A DNA stretch of 64,000 nucleotides from Pogona vitticeps (lineage: Eukaryota > Chordata > Lepidosauria > Squamata > Agamidae), in the NCBI RefSeq assembly GCF_051106095.1, contig NC_135794.1, forward strand, positions 26,042,747 through 26,106,746, read 5' to 3'. Below, piece by piece: positions 1 to 46,521 of the stretch. How positions within the stretch are numbered: the first letter of the stretch is position 1; each line of letters starts with the position of its first letter. The translations under genes were made by a program, and so were the position numbers. Below the pieces are notes generated by a model, which made no database searches, was not told the DNA's origin, and saw nothing but the letters and a program-made list of their open reading frames with translations.

Positions 1-539
1 TGAAACAGATTGGTTCCAGAGTCCAGATATTTTGGCCCGTGGGGCCTTAAGTGGGTCTGGCTTTAGGGTGGGGAACCGCTCTCCTCAGGAGGCTTCCTTC
101 CCTCACCCAGTGAACGTGTCAAACCGAGGGAGGTGAATGACCGAAGCTGGAAACGCAAAGCGCGCGTTCGCTTTTGGCACCTCCCCTCTCCCCCCCCCAA
201 GGCACCCATTCCTGTAGGCTTCCCTTCCCTCCACTCACGGCTTCTGCCCCGCGCACGGAGGAAGTGGCTCCCTCCGAGGGACCGCTGGGTTTTATAAAAA
301 GAGCCCCTTGCCCTGGGCCGGACTTGGAAACCGCCGGTGGCCCAGGGAGGTGCCCTTCTACATCGGTTGCCTGTGACTTGGAATACGTAACCCCGTTCCA
401 TCTCCTCTCAGCCCCTTTGAGCCTTGAATTAAAGGCCTTCAGAGAGAGGCTCTGCCATCGCAGAACAAGCGTTGAAACCACCCGGGTCAGATGAAGACGC
501 TGAGGCTGGCTGAACTCCTCCTTCCTTTCCTGTCTTTAG
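1..539 (+). other. Intron of MYO9A before the first exon in the window
   Basis: No conserved motor sequence is readable here. A pyrimidine-rich stretch ending CTGTCTTTAG just before 540 is the acceptor of the first visible exon. The rest is inferred to be intron because the 540 exon begins mid-protein. Confidence 0.7.
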
Positions 540-36363
<35,824 letters not shown>

Positions 36364-37348
36364 GCCGCGCCGTCGCCGCAAAGGGAAGCATCATCGCCTC
36401 CTCACCATTGCCGGACCTCCACCGCCATCCCGTCCAGCTTCTCCCTCTCCCTCGTCGCTTGGCGTCCCAACCTTGTGTTGCTGGTGCGGAAAAGGGGAGG
36501 CAGGCGGTGGAACTGAAACCAGGGGTAGGAGGTTTCCTTGGACCTCAGATGTCCTTAACTCTTGGGACTCGGCCTGTCGGGCTGGGAACCGGAAGGGACG
36601 CGGGAAACCCATGGAGGGGACGGGGGCCAGTGACTCGGGTGGAAGCGCTCCATCCGCCCCCGACTGTGTCTTTCATGAGAGAACGGACAGGGTGGCAGGC
36701 GGAGGAGTTCGGGAGGCAGGCTGTCAACCTGGGGGTCGGAGCCGCTGTTGGAGAGGTTGGGGGCGTCTGCCTTCCGATGGCGACGCCTGGGTCTTCGTGG
36801 GAGGAAGGAAGCCAAGCTCTTGGTTTGGAAAGAGGGGCGACACCCTCCTCCGTCGTCTCGTCCGGTGGTGTCAAAACGCTGCTCTCCACTCAACCCCTTC
36901 CTAGACCGGCCCCCGGGTGCCTGCCGGTGGGGAAAAAAATGACCAATTTTGGGCGCTCGGTTCCCAGGGGTTTTTGTTTTCGTATTTTTGGTTTAGGGGT
37001 TGTTTCAATCAACCGATGCCGGTTGGATTCCAGGTAGGTCAGAGCCCAAGGCACGTGCCGAAATTCCAGGAGTCGTGGCTGCCACCCGGCCCGCGGCCTC
37101 GAGCGAAAGGAGAGTCAGGTGGGAGGGGCTGTCGCCCTTCTGGCTGAGCCCCCCCCCCCGACACACACCTCCTTGAGCCCAGCAGGGAGCTTTGTGGGGA
37201 GAGTCAAAGGGAGGGGGCGGAGGTCATAAGGAAGGGGTCAGGGTCCTAATCGCTCTGGAAAGAACATCCCTTTCTTGGCTGACAGCAGTATTAAACAAAG
37301 GCGCAAGAAAATGAAGAGATTTAGTATTAGGGTTGCTGGTTAAATGTA

Positions 37349-37354
37349 AATAAA
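37349..37354 (+). promoter_or_regulatory. Candidate proximal poly(A) signal AATAAA, overlapping a Pumilio-type element
   Basis: AATAAA about 1 kb into the MYO9A 3' UTR, followed by a T-rich stretch. The bases 37345-37352 read TGTAAATA, an exact match to the Pumilio consensus UGUANAUA, so the two signals overlap by four bases. Confidence 0.5.
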
Positions 37355-39339
37355 ATGTCTTCTGGATTTCTTAAACTTTTCTTTTCCACCATGTTGGACT
37401 TTTTTTTTAATGTGGCACATTGAAGCCAGGAAGGTAAAGGGAGGGGAGACTGTGAGGGCCCGCTTATCCTGCCCCTTTCCTGGATCTGGACCATTCAGGA
37501 ATCCGTCTTGCCATTTCCGTGGCTGCAAAGGTGTGGGAGAAGCCCCTCCTTCATCACTTAAGCCATCAGGTTGATTTCCTTTTTTTTTTAAAAGCGGCTC
37601 TTCTGGAAGCTCCCACCTGGCGGCACCACCATCGCTCTGGTGTGGCTGCAGGACCGGAAGAGGGGCTCGCTTGGGCTGCCAGATGGCTCTCGGTCATGAC
37701 CTCTGCCCCGTGACCAGGCGGGGGCTGTGGGCCAGTCACTGGCTGCTGAGGCCATCAGACACCAAGCTCCCCCAGGGAGATTTGCTGCCCCCCCCGCCTG
37801 CCGTTTGGCTGATGGAGAAGTAGCGGAAGACTTAACAGGTGAGCGGGGTGGGGTGGGGACAGCCCTTCTCAGCCGAGCCAGGCAGCTAGAGCGTGCACCC
37901 TCTGGAGAGCACAGAGTCCCCCACGGAGCCACCATCTCCAGGAGGCCTTGGCGGGGGGGGGGGGAGGCGTGGCTGAGTTGCAGTTGGGGGGGGCACATTT
38001 TTTTTAAAAGCCTTGTTTTTTCCAAACCTTCAGCTTTATAATTGGAGGCATGGCATTAAAGAGGCCTCCTTAGAGAAGGCAAAGCTTTCAGTGGCCGGCC
38101 ATGGTGGGCAGGGGGACCCATCAGCCAGAAACACCACCACCCCCGGGCGCCTGTCCGAGGTGCCTCTGGCCGTGCTGCTTCTCCGGCTCTCCACCCGGGC
38201 CCTTCCCTTGGGGAGCACAGTCTTGGCACCCTTGCCTTTGCAAGGACGGGGTGGGGGTAGGGGGTGCATGTCTTTCCATTTGTCTTTTTCCATGCACGGT
38301 CGCTTTGCCCAGCTTTGGCGCCCCAGGCAGTTTTCAGACCTCACAAGGATTTGATGCTTCTCTAGAGAAGCGCCTCTTTGCTCCCGGCAACGGCCAGGGA
38401 GAAGCCCTGCTTTGGACTCCTGCGCCGAGGGCGCCCCAGCCGGTGTGGATCCCGGGCGTGAGAGTCCAAAGCAAGGATGGCAGGCCCCTTCTCCTTGGGG
38501 CAGTGCGCCTGGCCTCCCCCGCCCGCAGTCGGCTCCCTTCTGGGTTCAGAGCCGGGAGGGGGGTTGTTACTCTCAGAAGCTCTGGCAAAAGAGGCAGGGG
38601 CTTCCTGCATGGGGATGGATCGTGGCCAGGTCCCCTTCTCCCTTTGTGCTTTGTTGCACCCTTGGCGGCACCTGTCTCTCTTTCACACACACTCCAATCC
38701 CCATACAGCAGCCACTCCCTTTTCTTCAAGTGCAAAGCCCTTCTGTCAGCCTTGGCCTCTGGGAGGGAGGGAGGTTTCACATGAACCCAAATAGTTCTCA
38801 GACGGCTTCTGGAAGTCTTTTTAGGGGGGGAAAATATTTCCTAGCCAAGTTTGTCCCCAAGGCCTGTCTTCCAGAATGACTGTTCCCCCCCCCCCCACAC
38901 ACCCATCTTTCCCCACTTTGTGGTATTTAAGTGAATGTACTCACCACTAGGAAGAAGGACCGGCGGCTACATATAGTTATTTTTAATGGAATTTTTAAAA
39001 ATAATTTATAAGCATACTGAGTGTAAATTTTAAAAGCAGACTATTGTAAAAGGATATATTGTCCAACGTCTTACTCTAAAAATGTTACCTGTTTAAAAAA
39101 GACTGTAAAGGAAAATGCTTTATTCTGCTCACCAAACGGGGGGACTTGCAGGCAGCCGGACCCTGGCCAGTTCTCCGTGTCTGGAAGTTTCTTTAATTTT
39201 TTTTAAAATTAATGTTATTTTTGTTTCACTTTTCTGGAACAAGGCCGTCATATTTAAAGTGCAATTTGTGTAATATTTCGTAAATATGATATTATATGGC
39301 TGTACAAAAAGAATGTTATGAACAAATAACCCCCAGCTC

Positions 39340-39345
39340 ATTAAA
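39340..39345 (+). promoter_or_regulatory. Candidate distal poly(A) signal ATTAAA of MYO9A
   Basis: ATTAAA at the end of an AT-rich block. It is followed by a G/T-rich downstream element (GTGATGGTGG and TGTCCTTGGTGG), the usual arrangement for cleavage and polyadenylation. Confidence 0.6.
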
Positions 39346-39365
39346 GAACAAAGCCATGGAAAAAC

Positions 39366-40397
39366 AAGAGTGATGGTGGCCGCTTCCTTCTGTCCTTGGT
39401 GGCTTGGCTGCCTCTCCCTTTGGGGGAGGGCCGCTCATGTTGGGGGGGGGCAGAGGGACAGAGGAGACAACACACACACACACAAAGCCCAAGGCCATGG
39501 GCCCAAGGCTTGTCCACCACCCCAGGCATGGGGGGGGGAAGTGAGTGGGGATTGAACCTTCAGCAAATCAGTGCAAAGCCGTTGCCTCTGGGGCTGCTTC
39601 AGAACATCTGGCCAGAAAGGGGGGAAACGATGATACTTGTTAATGGCCCTCTCACTCGCCCGCCCTCCCATCCCCATGGGACAGGGCACATGACCTTTCC
39701 CAGCATCTGTGGGTGGGTTTTGCAGAATGTGTGATGATCAGTGAGGCTGGAACTGGAGGGCTCTGTCCCTTTTGTTGGCCGGATAGCTCCAGAAGAAGAA
39801 ACGGCACAGCCATGGGATCTGGTCCATAGAGCTTGCAAAGTCACTTTTTAAAAGTAGCTATTTACTGGCGAACTTCTAAGCCCCCTAGGTACTCAGCTGC
39901 TGCTACAGCAGAAGTATTTTAAAAGTAACTAGTTACTTCCCAGTTTATGGGAATGAGTGCCTCAGAAAGAAGCTGCTCCTCTCCCACCCACCCCCAGCAA
40001 ACTACCAAGCTGGAGAATAGCTGATAAGCATCTCTCGGCTGGTGCCCCTACAAAATGCCACCAGCATCTGGCTCTCCTCTGCAGCTGCTGGAATCCCAAG
40101 CTCATTCTCCAGTGGGCAGCAGTTCTCATCTGCTCAAAGAAATCCCATCCGGGAACGCAGCAGCAAGAAAGCACAGGGGGACCCGCCTGCAGAGAGCTGG
40201 AGGGCCCGAGTCTTTGACAACCAAGCCCTGCCCCCTTCACCTTATCTCTAGCTGAGCCAAATCCTGGGAGCAGGCCCCCCCCCGAAGGGGGAGGGAAAGG
40301 GCTGCCGATCCTGCCTCTGCTCCCAAGCGGCCTTTCAGGCCAAGGTTCCCAAAGGGAGAGGCCACCCCAGAGCCTCAGAGGGACTCCAAAGAACGCG
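39366..40397. other. Convergent spacer between MYO9A and NR2E3
   Basis: About 1 kb between the likely MYO9A cleavage site and the NR2E3 stop codon. Part of it must be NR2E3 3' UTR, which is read on the minus strand, but I found no AATAAA or ATTAAA hexamer in that orientation. There is a short CA run (39472-39484) and otherwise nothing recognisable. Confidence 0.6.
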
Positions 40398-43300
40398 TCA
40401 GTTTTTGAACATGTCACAGAGCAGCTTCTCCATGGGAGTGTTTCCGATGGTCCTGCGGAAAAAAAGCAGCTCGATGCGTTCGGAAGAGATAAACTTCAGC
40501 GAAGGAAGGAGCAGCAAGAGTTTTCCGAACCTGGAGGGAGGAGACGGCGCATAAATTGGTTTGGATGACTCTCTTTGGAGCAAAATGAGAACGCGCATTC
40601 CTCCCCCCCCCGCCTGCCCCCGGGGGGGGTGTCTTTCAGCCCATGGATGCACACAGACCGGGTGCCCCATTGGAAAGTTTTAAGGATCCCTTTTCAACTT
40701 TGAAAATGTCCAATGAAAATAAATGTTTTTAAAAAGAGTATACAGGTAGATATCATTATAAACAAGGAGCACAAACATTAGGAAGACAGAAGGCAGGAGG
40801 TGCAGAACAACTCTTGGAAACAGCTCAAACCAAGTGTGGAGCGGAAGCAGAAAATTAAGGAAGCACAGCTGGCAAAGCTACCTTCTACCCACCTGGGGAA
40901 CAAAACCACCACCACCACCAGACACGGGACTGCATATACCTGACAGGCTGGTTCGGATAATGTATCTGGTTATGTTGTCCCAGCATCACTTGGGACTGAT
41001 CCTGCAAATTCTCCACTTGATCTGGGTCTTTCAGGCCTCGTGTTTCTGCAAATCAAACCACCAGAATGAATTCCGCACTGAGAGTCGGGTGTCCCAGAGG
41101 GAGAAGCGGCTGGACTTTAGAAGTGCCCAGGAGGTCATGAGTGAAAGGAGATGAAATCTGGAACTATATGGGACTGTGTTTTCCTTCTTAAGTCTATTTG
41201 GTTGATTCATAATATAAACAAGGATTCAAGATTTTGGACTAAGACTGCTTGATTTAATATATGTTATTTTTAAAAGGTCTCAAAATTTCAGAAATAAGTA
41301 GCCTTGGAACGTCATCGGGAAGAAGGTTTCAAGAGGTTCTAAATTTATAACCGGGTTTATATATTTTTATTTGATAAGTAAGGTGGGGTTATATAAAGAA
41401 CAAGTGAGCAAATCCACGCTAAAGCAGTTTTAGAGGAGGCCACCATGTGAGTCAGTGCAAGCAGATCAGGCAAAATCCAAAGAAACAAAAAAACAAGACA
41501 AAACCATGTGGCACCTTAAAGGGGGCCACATTTTTTTTGTCTTTTGCCTTGTTTTGCTGCTTTGGACACTCCTCTAAAGCAGTTAAAACTGCAGCGAGGG
41601 CCTTTGCCCCATCTGCATGCCCTGGACAGTGGGAGCCCGGCTTCCCTTGCCTTGGTGCTGAACTTGGCGTTGACGCTCAGAAAACGCCACCGGCCCATCC
41701 TCCAGCGTTCAGCTCACCTGGTTTGAAGAGCACGATGGCTTTCATGCAGGCAAACTCAGTGGGGTCGACAAGCAGGGCCTTGAAGCGCACTATGATTTCC
41801 TGCAGGGCCCGCAGGTCCACTCCGCCGGACGCTGGCTTCCCAGGGAGGGTGGGGGCCAGCTCTGACACAGAAAGGAGAGGGCAGCTTTCTAGCGGCAAAG
41901 ACCACTGGATGGCACAAAGCAAGAACAGCTCGCTCCAGGCTTCCTCCAGGAGGATCACCTGTGGATGAGAAGGGGAGGGGGGAACCCGGCCCCTGCTCAG
42001 TGACTCGGGAGCAGCTGGTCACGACAGGCCCGATTGCTGAAATAAGGCTCAGGGTTACAGAAAGCCCCTCGGGACCGCTCTTATTTCCACTGCTACTATG
42101 CTGGTTTCCCTGAGCCCTTCCTGACAGTTTGGGACTCACCTGGTCTCTGAAGGGCAGGTTGGAGAAGACCGGTAAGTTCTTTGCCCATTTCACAGCCATG
42201 AAGAGGAGTCGGGCAGAGGTTTCGTAGACGCTCTCAGGGCTGGCGGCGGAGGACGGAGACACCCGAGCCCCACCAGCTGGCCGTTCAGGCTCATTGGTGG
42301 TGACATCAATGTTCTCATCAACTGCAAAAGGCAATCATCCCTCAGTGAAGGCATGAGGCCCTAAATGAGCCTGGTCAAAGGAGCATGGCTACAGCCCAAG
42401 AGTATCAGGAAAAGCTCTTCCATTTTGGTGCTGGTAGCTGCTTTCTTTTCTTGGCTATCTTGGTCAGAGAGCAAAATAATACAACCAGGCGCCTTACAGA
42501 TCATATAGGCAAAGGTTAAAAAACATGATATACTGCAAAGTCACCCTGCCACAAGCAATTAGTGGCTCTTGTTTTAAAATCTGGCCCCTCCCATCAAATG
42601 CTGGAGAGGACAGAGATGTTTTAAACATCTTCCCTCTCTTTTGCAAAATGAAGAAGTCCTTAATATTGTACATTTCTTTGGTCAATTTCACTTTGGGACG
42701 GAGAAGGGAACCCTTCCCCTCCTTTTTCTCTCAGCAGGCTCCTAGATGTTTACTGTCATGTCAGATTATTGCTATCCCCCTTGAAAAAAGAAAATTAAAA
42801 ACAAGCCTACAGCAGAAGAAGCAAAACAAACCCCACAATTCTGGGACAAAAAAAATCCCCCTTCCCCGTGCGTTGTGTAGTTGGGGTTCTTAAAATCGAT
42901 TTTATTTACACAAAGCCCAATTCAGCCATGGCTCTTCTTGTCAGCCTGTGACCAAGCCATGGTTCAGTGTCTTCTTCTTCAGACTTTTTAGCGGCCCTTC
43001 ATTCATCTGGGCGCCCTCCTGTAAGCTCTGCTCAGGGATGGTCCCGAGCAAGCTGGCTCGGAGACCGCGGGACCGAGGGCAGCCTTCAGGCTTGGTTGGC
43101 TTGCCGCTCGTTGGTTGCAGAACCCCGAGATCTCCCAGAAGCCACAAAAGGTGGTCTCAAAGACGTCCAGCTGGCGGGACGGCAGAGATTCTGGGCCCCC
43201 TCAGGCCTCCGCCCAGACCCCTAAAATGGCACTGCGTCGACTCTCCTCCTTACAAAAGAGCTCCCTTGGTTCGCCTCCCAGTCGCCGGGGCCCTGCCTTT

Positions 43301-46300
43301 CCACCCACCTAGAAGACAAGGAGGCCCTCGGCTCGGCTCCTGCCCTCCCCTTTCCTCCCCTTTCCTCCCCCTCCCTCCCCCAGGAGGCGCCCCCCCTTAC
43401 CGTCTTCAGGCTCCAACTTCGCGCAGGTCTCGGCGGTCATCAGGCTGGCCATGAAGCGATGGTTGCTGGGCGGGGTGGGGGGCCGGGCCCTGGACGCCCC
43501 ACTCACAGAACAAGCCGCGGGGACCCTGTGGCTCGGCACAGTCGGGGGGCAGGACGGCAGGGGCCCCTCCCGCACGGTGGCCAAGTGCTCCGGTGCCCGC
43601 TCTGTCTCCAGGTCTATGGCTTCCAAGTGAACCTGGGCGGTGCTCCGGGGCTGACGCTCGTTCTGCACGGCTGGTGGTAGACAAGTGAGGCCGTGGGTCA
43701 TTCACTCGCTCGCTCGCCCGCCTGTCTGGGGAGCCGAGGGGGGCGATCGCAGCCGCCCCGCCCTTCCTCCAGCAAACCCTCTGGCCCAGGCGCAGAACGC
43801 AAACCCCCCAAGAGGGTGGCCGAGGGCCCCGCGACCTCCCTGGCTGAATTCGCCCACGGCACTCTGCCGACCTTCCCACCTCCAAGCCAGGCCTAAACCC
43901 CACACGTCCCTCCCCTCCCCTTTGGGGGCCATTGATCGATTCAGCTCTTGTAGGCATGAGAGGCAGCGAGCATAACAGGATCGGCTTTTTGTTAAAGGGA
44001 CTTGGGGTGAATTATCGCTGCCTTTATAGACCTTTTTCCCAAGGACGGTTCCCCAGCTGGCACGTGGTGGGAAACAGGGGACAGTGGCCTAGGCGTCCTA
44101 GGCGTCCAAAGCAGTTCTTCCCAAATGGGCAGCAGAGCCGGCACTGGGTCAGCTGACCGGACCGTGGCTCCAGCCCGGCCCTCCCTTGGCGAGCGGGCAC
44201 CCGGCGGCTGGCGAAGAGAGCAAGCTCGCCGGGTCCTCCTCGCTGTCCCCGAACCCTGTTGGCTGCTCTGCAGGGCTGGGGTGGAAGCCTTTGGGTCTAG
44301 GGGCCCCGGGACCCACCAGAGGGGCAGATCTGGGCTGCTCACCGTCCTTGTTCATTCCAGCCTGCAGGCACCTCTTCAGGCGGCAAGCTTGGCACTGGTT
44401 CCTGTGCGCTTTGTCCACTGGACACATCCCGGTGCCAGCCTGGCATCTGTCGGGGGGGGGAAGAGCAAGGGGAGGCGGGAGGCCGTGGCAGGGTCGCTGC
44501 GGCCCAGGAGGCTGCTCAGGGGCCAGGGAGGGCTTCGGGCGGGAGGGAGGCAGGGGCTGGCCTTTCGGCCTTACGAAGCACATCAAACCTTCTGCCCCCA
44601 AGCAGAAACAAGAACTGCCCCCCCACCGCCACCGCCCCCGCATGCAAGGAGACGCGGGCTGAGCAGGACCGGGGGGGGGGGCCTTTGCCCGGCTCAGGGC
44701 TGGCCCTCCTCACCTGTAGATCAGCTTCCGGCGGACGCTGCGCTTGAAGAAGCCGCTGCAGCCGTTGCAGGCGTAGATGCCGTAGTGCTTCCCGCTGCTG
44801 GTGTCGCCGCACACCTTGCACAGGAGCAACGGGCTCCCGGCTTTGCCCGGAGCCGGGCCGAGCCCTGTCAGCAAGAGAGCAGGCCGGGGGTCAGGGGCAC
44901 CCATGGCAGGGGCAGGGGCGGGGTGGGGGGGGCGCTCCGTGGGTTTCTAGCCCAGGCAACGTGAGGATGGGCAGTGGTGCCTCCCACCGAGGAGGAGCTG
45001 GGCTCAGCCGGCAGGCAGGCGCCCCAGGCCAGGCTCCTGCCAGGAACCGTTGATCCCAGAAGCAACTCCACTGCAGGTGGGAACCGAAGGTCAGCCGGAG
45101 CCCTGGCCATTTTTTTCATTTCACTTTCCAAAGCGATTTCTATGGCATGCTTTTTCTGCCATTCCCTTAGAGGCAGGAGTCCTGAATTCGTGTTTAGTCG
45201 AAAAGTCATGAGCAAGAGGACCCATGACTTTTCAAGAGCGCAAAAAGCAGCAGCAAGAACCTCTTTCTCCAGCGAGCAGCATTAATGGGCTGCTTCGAGC
45301 AAGGAAGCTTGCCTGCTCAGCAGAGAAGTGCCTCCCTCCCTGGGGGCCCGATCCTTGGGCTTGTGTAAAGGAAAGGACTTCCATCTAGGCGGCGGCCGAG
45401 GCAAGCAGGAGTCACTGCTCCCCTTAGGGCCCCCCCCGTCTCCCACCGCCAGCTGTAGGGCAGGGAGGACACCGCCTCTCCCGGGTGGGCTTCCCACCAC
45501 ATTTCCAGGGCCGGCCCCACTGGTGCTCACCCCCCCACCCCCACCCCCCTCACTGGTGATGGTGGGATCAGGCTCGGAGGGAGAAGCCAAGGGGACGACA
45601 CACCAGCTGAGCAAGGAGGCATCCGTGCCCACAGGCTGAAGCGAAGGAGGAAACACCCCCCCTCCCAGGAATGAATCTCTCCCCCCCCCCCCAGACAACA
45701 GGGAAGAGCAGAGGGGGAAACTTAAACGGGACCTCCCAACTGCCAAGGTCTCTTCGCATCTTCTACAGGGGGAGCTGAAAGCAGCCAGATAATAAGAGGT
45801 TATCCCTTTCCCCCTTTCTCTTCCCCCCCCCCCAAGTCTTCTGGGGCTTGTCTATCAGCGTCCATGTGTTTGTTTGATCATACAGAAGGTGCAGGTGGAG
45901 GGTTGGAGGAAGCAGCTTCCCCATCCTCCCATCTCAATCTCACAACAACCCTTTGAAGTTATAGCTCTCCCCCCCCCCCCGACATCTGTTACCCATCTAG
46001 CTGTCAGCATCAACTTTTCAGTTGAATGGAGAGCACACCACCCCAATATTTAACACTCCTGTTTGGCTTTTGAGGAGACCGGGGTGTGTGTGTGAGTCGT
46101 CTTCCCCCTCATACCTTTCAGCCTCGCTCCAACTGCCTGTCTCAAACACTCCTAACTCTAAGCAAGACAAAGGATCCCCTTCCTTCCTTCCCCTTCCCCA
46201 TCTCCCCATCCCATCAATCCATCGATTCATCCATCCATCCGCTCCTTCCCTCCTTCCTTCTTTCTATTCATCATCAGCTCCTTCCAGCGATGCTGGTCCT

Positions 46301-46521
46301 GAGGAACAAGGGGGGAGGGGGGTACAAAGTGCTCTTGGGTGCCAGACCATTCCCTCAGCCGGCCAGAGAAGCCCAGTTCTACTGTGGCTCCTAAGCCGGA
46401 AAACCCTCAGGCAGGGCAGGGCAGGGCAGGGCAGGGTCGGAGGAAAGGAGGCCGGAAGGAGGGGGTCCCAGCAACCCGGGGGCAGCTTACCTGGCGGGCT
46501 GCCCTCCAAGCCTTTGTCCAT
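40398..46521 (-). CDS. NR2E3: Photoreceptor-specific nuclear receptor NR2E3, complete, 8 coding exons
   Basis: Orphan nuclear receptor that represses cone genes and co-activates rod genes with CRX and NRL. Exons in coding order: 46521-46491, 44864-44714, 44446-44343, 43670-43401, 42321-42140, 41958-41718, 41045-40940, 40530-40398. Sum 1,218 nt, 405 residues; human has 410 and also 8 exons. All donors are GT and phases agree. The DNA-binding domain has zinc finger 1 ([20 protein letters not shown]) with P-box CNGCS, and finger 2 ([20 protein letters not shown]). The hinge starts [33 protein letters not shown] leads into the ligand-binding domain with [33 protein letters not shown] and [17 protein letters not shown]. 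The C-terminus is [11 protein letters not shown], as in human. Exon 1 (31 nt, [10 protein letters not shown]) is the least certain part, chosen from its GT donor, phase and ATG context; the N-terminus would be shorter than the human one. Confidence 0.95.
46491..46521 (-). CDS. NR2E3: Predicted first coding exon of NR2E3
   Basis: On the minus strand ATG is at 46521-46519, followed by [10 protein letters not shown] and a GTAAGC donor, ending one base into a codon. Exon 2 supplies the other two bases, giving [10 protein letters not shown], which aligns with GLGEDPTG of human NR2E3 just before the first zinc finger. No other minus-strand ATG exon with the right phase was noticed nearby. A noncoding 5' exon further upstream remains possible. 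Confidence 0.65.

Larger units (their letters stand above)
36364..39365 (+). other. MYO9A: MYO9A 3' untranslated region
   Basis: About 3 kb after the stop. The first 2.5 kb is GC-rich. From about 38,960 to 39,345 it turns sharply AT-rich (TTTTTAAAAATAATTTATAA type sequence), which in a GC-rich gene usually marks a constrained terminal UTR. A candidate distal poly(A) signal (ATTAAA) lies at 39340-39345, followed within 40 bp by a G/T-rich stretch. A proximal AATAAA lies at 37349-37354. The exact cleavage site is inferred. Confidence 0.7.

Noticed and set aside
46400-46440. Short direct repeats as a CRISPR-like array
   Set aside because: The GGCAG units are a simple tandem repeat without spacers, in vertebrate DNA.
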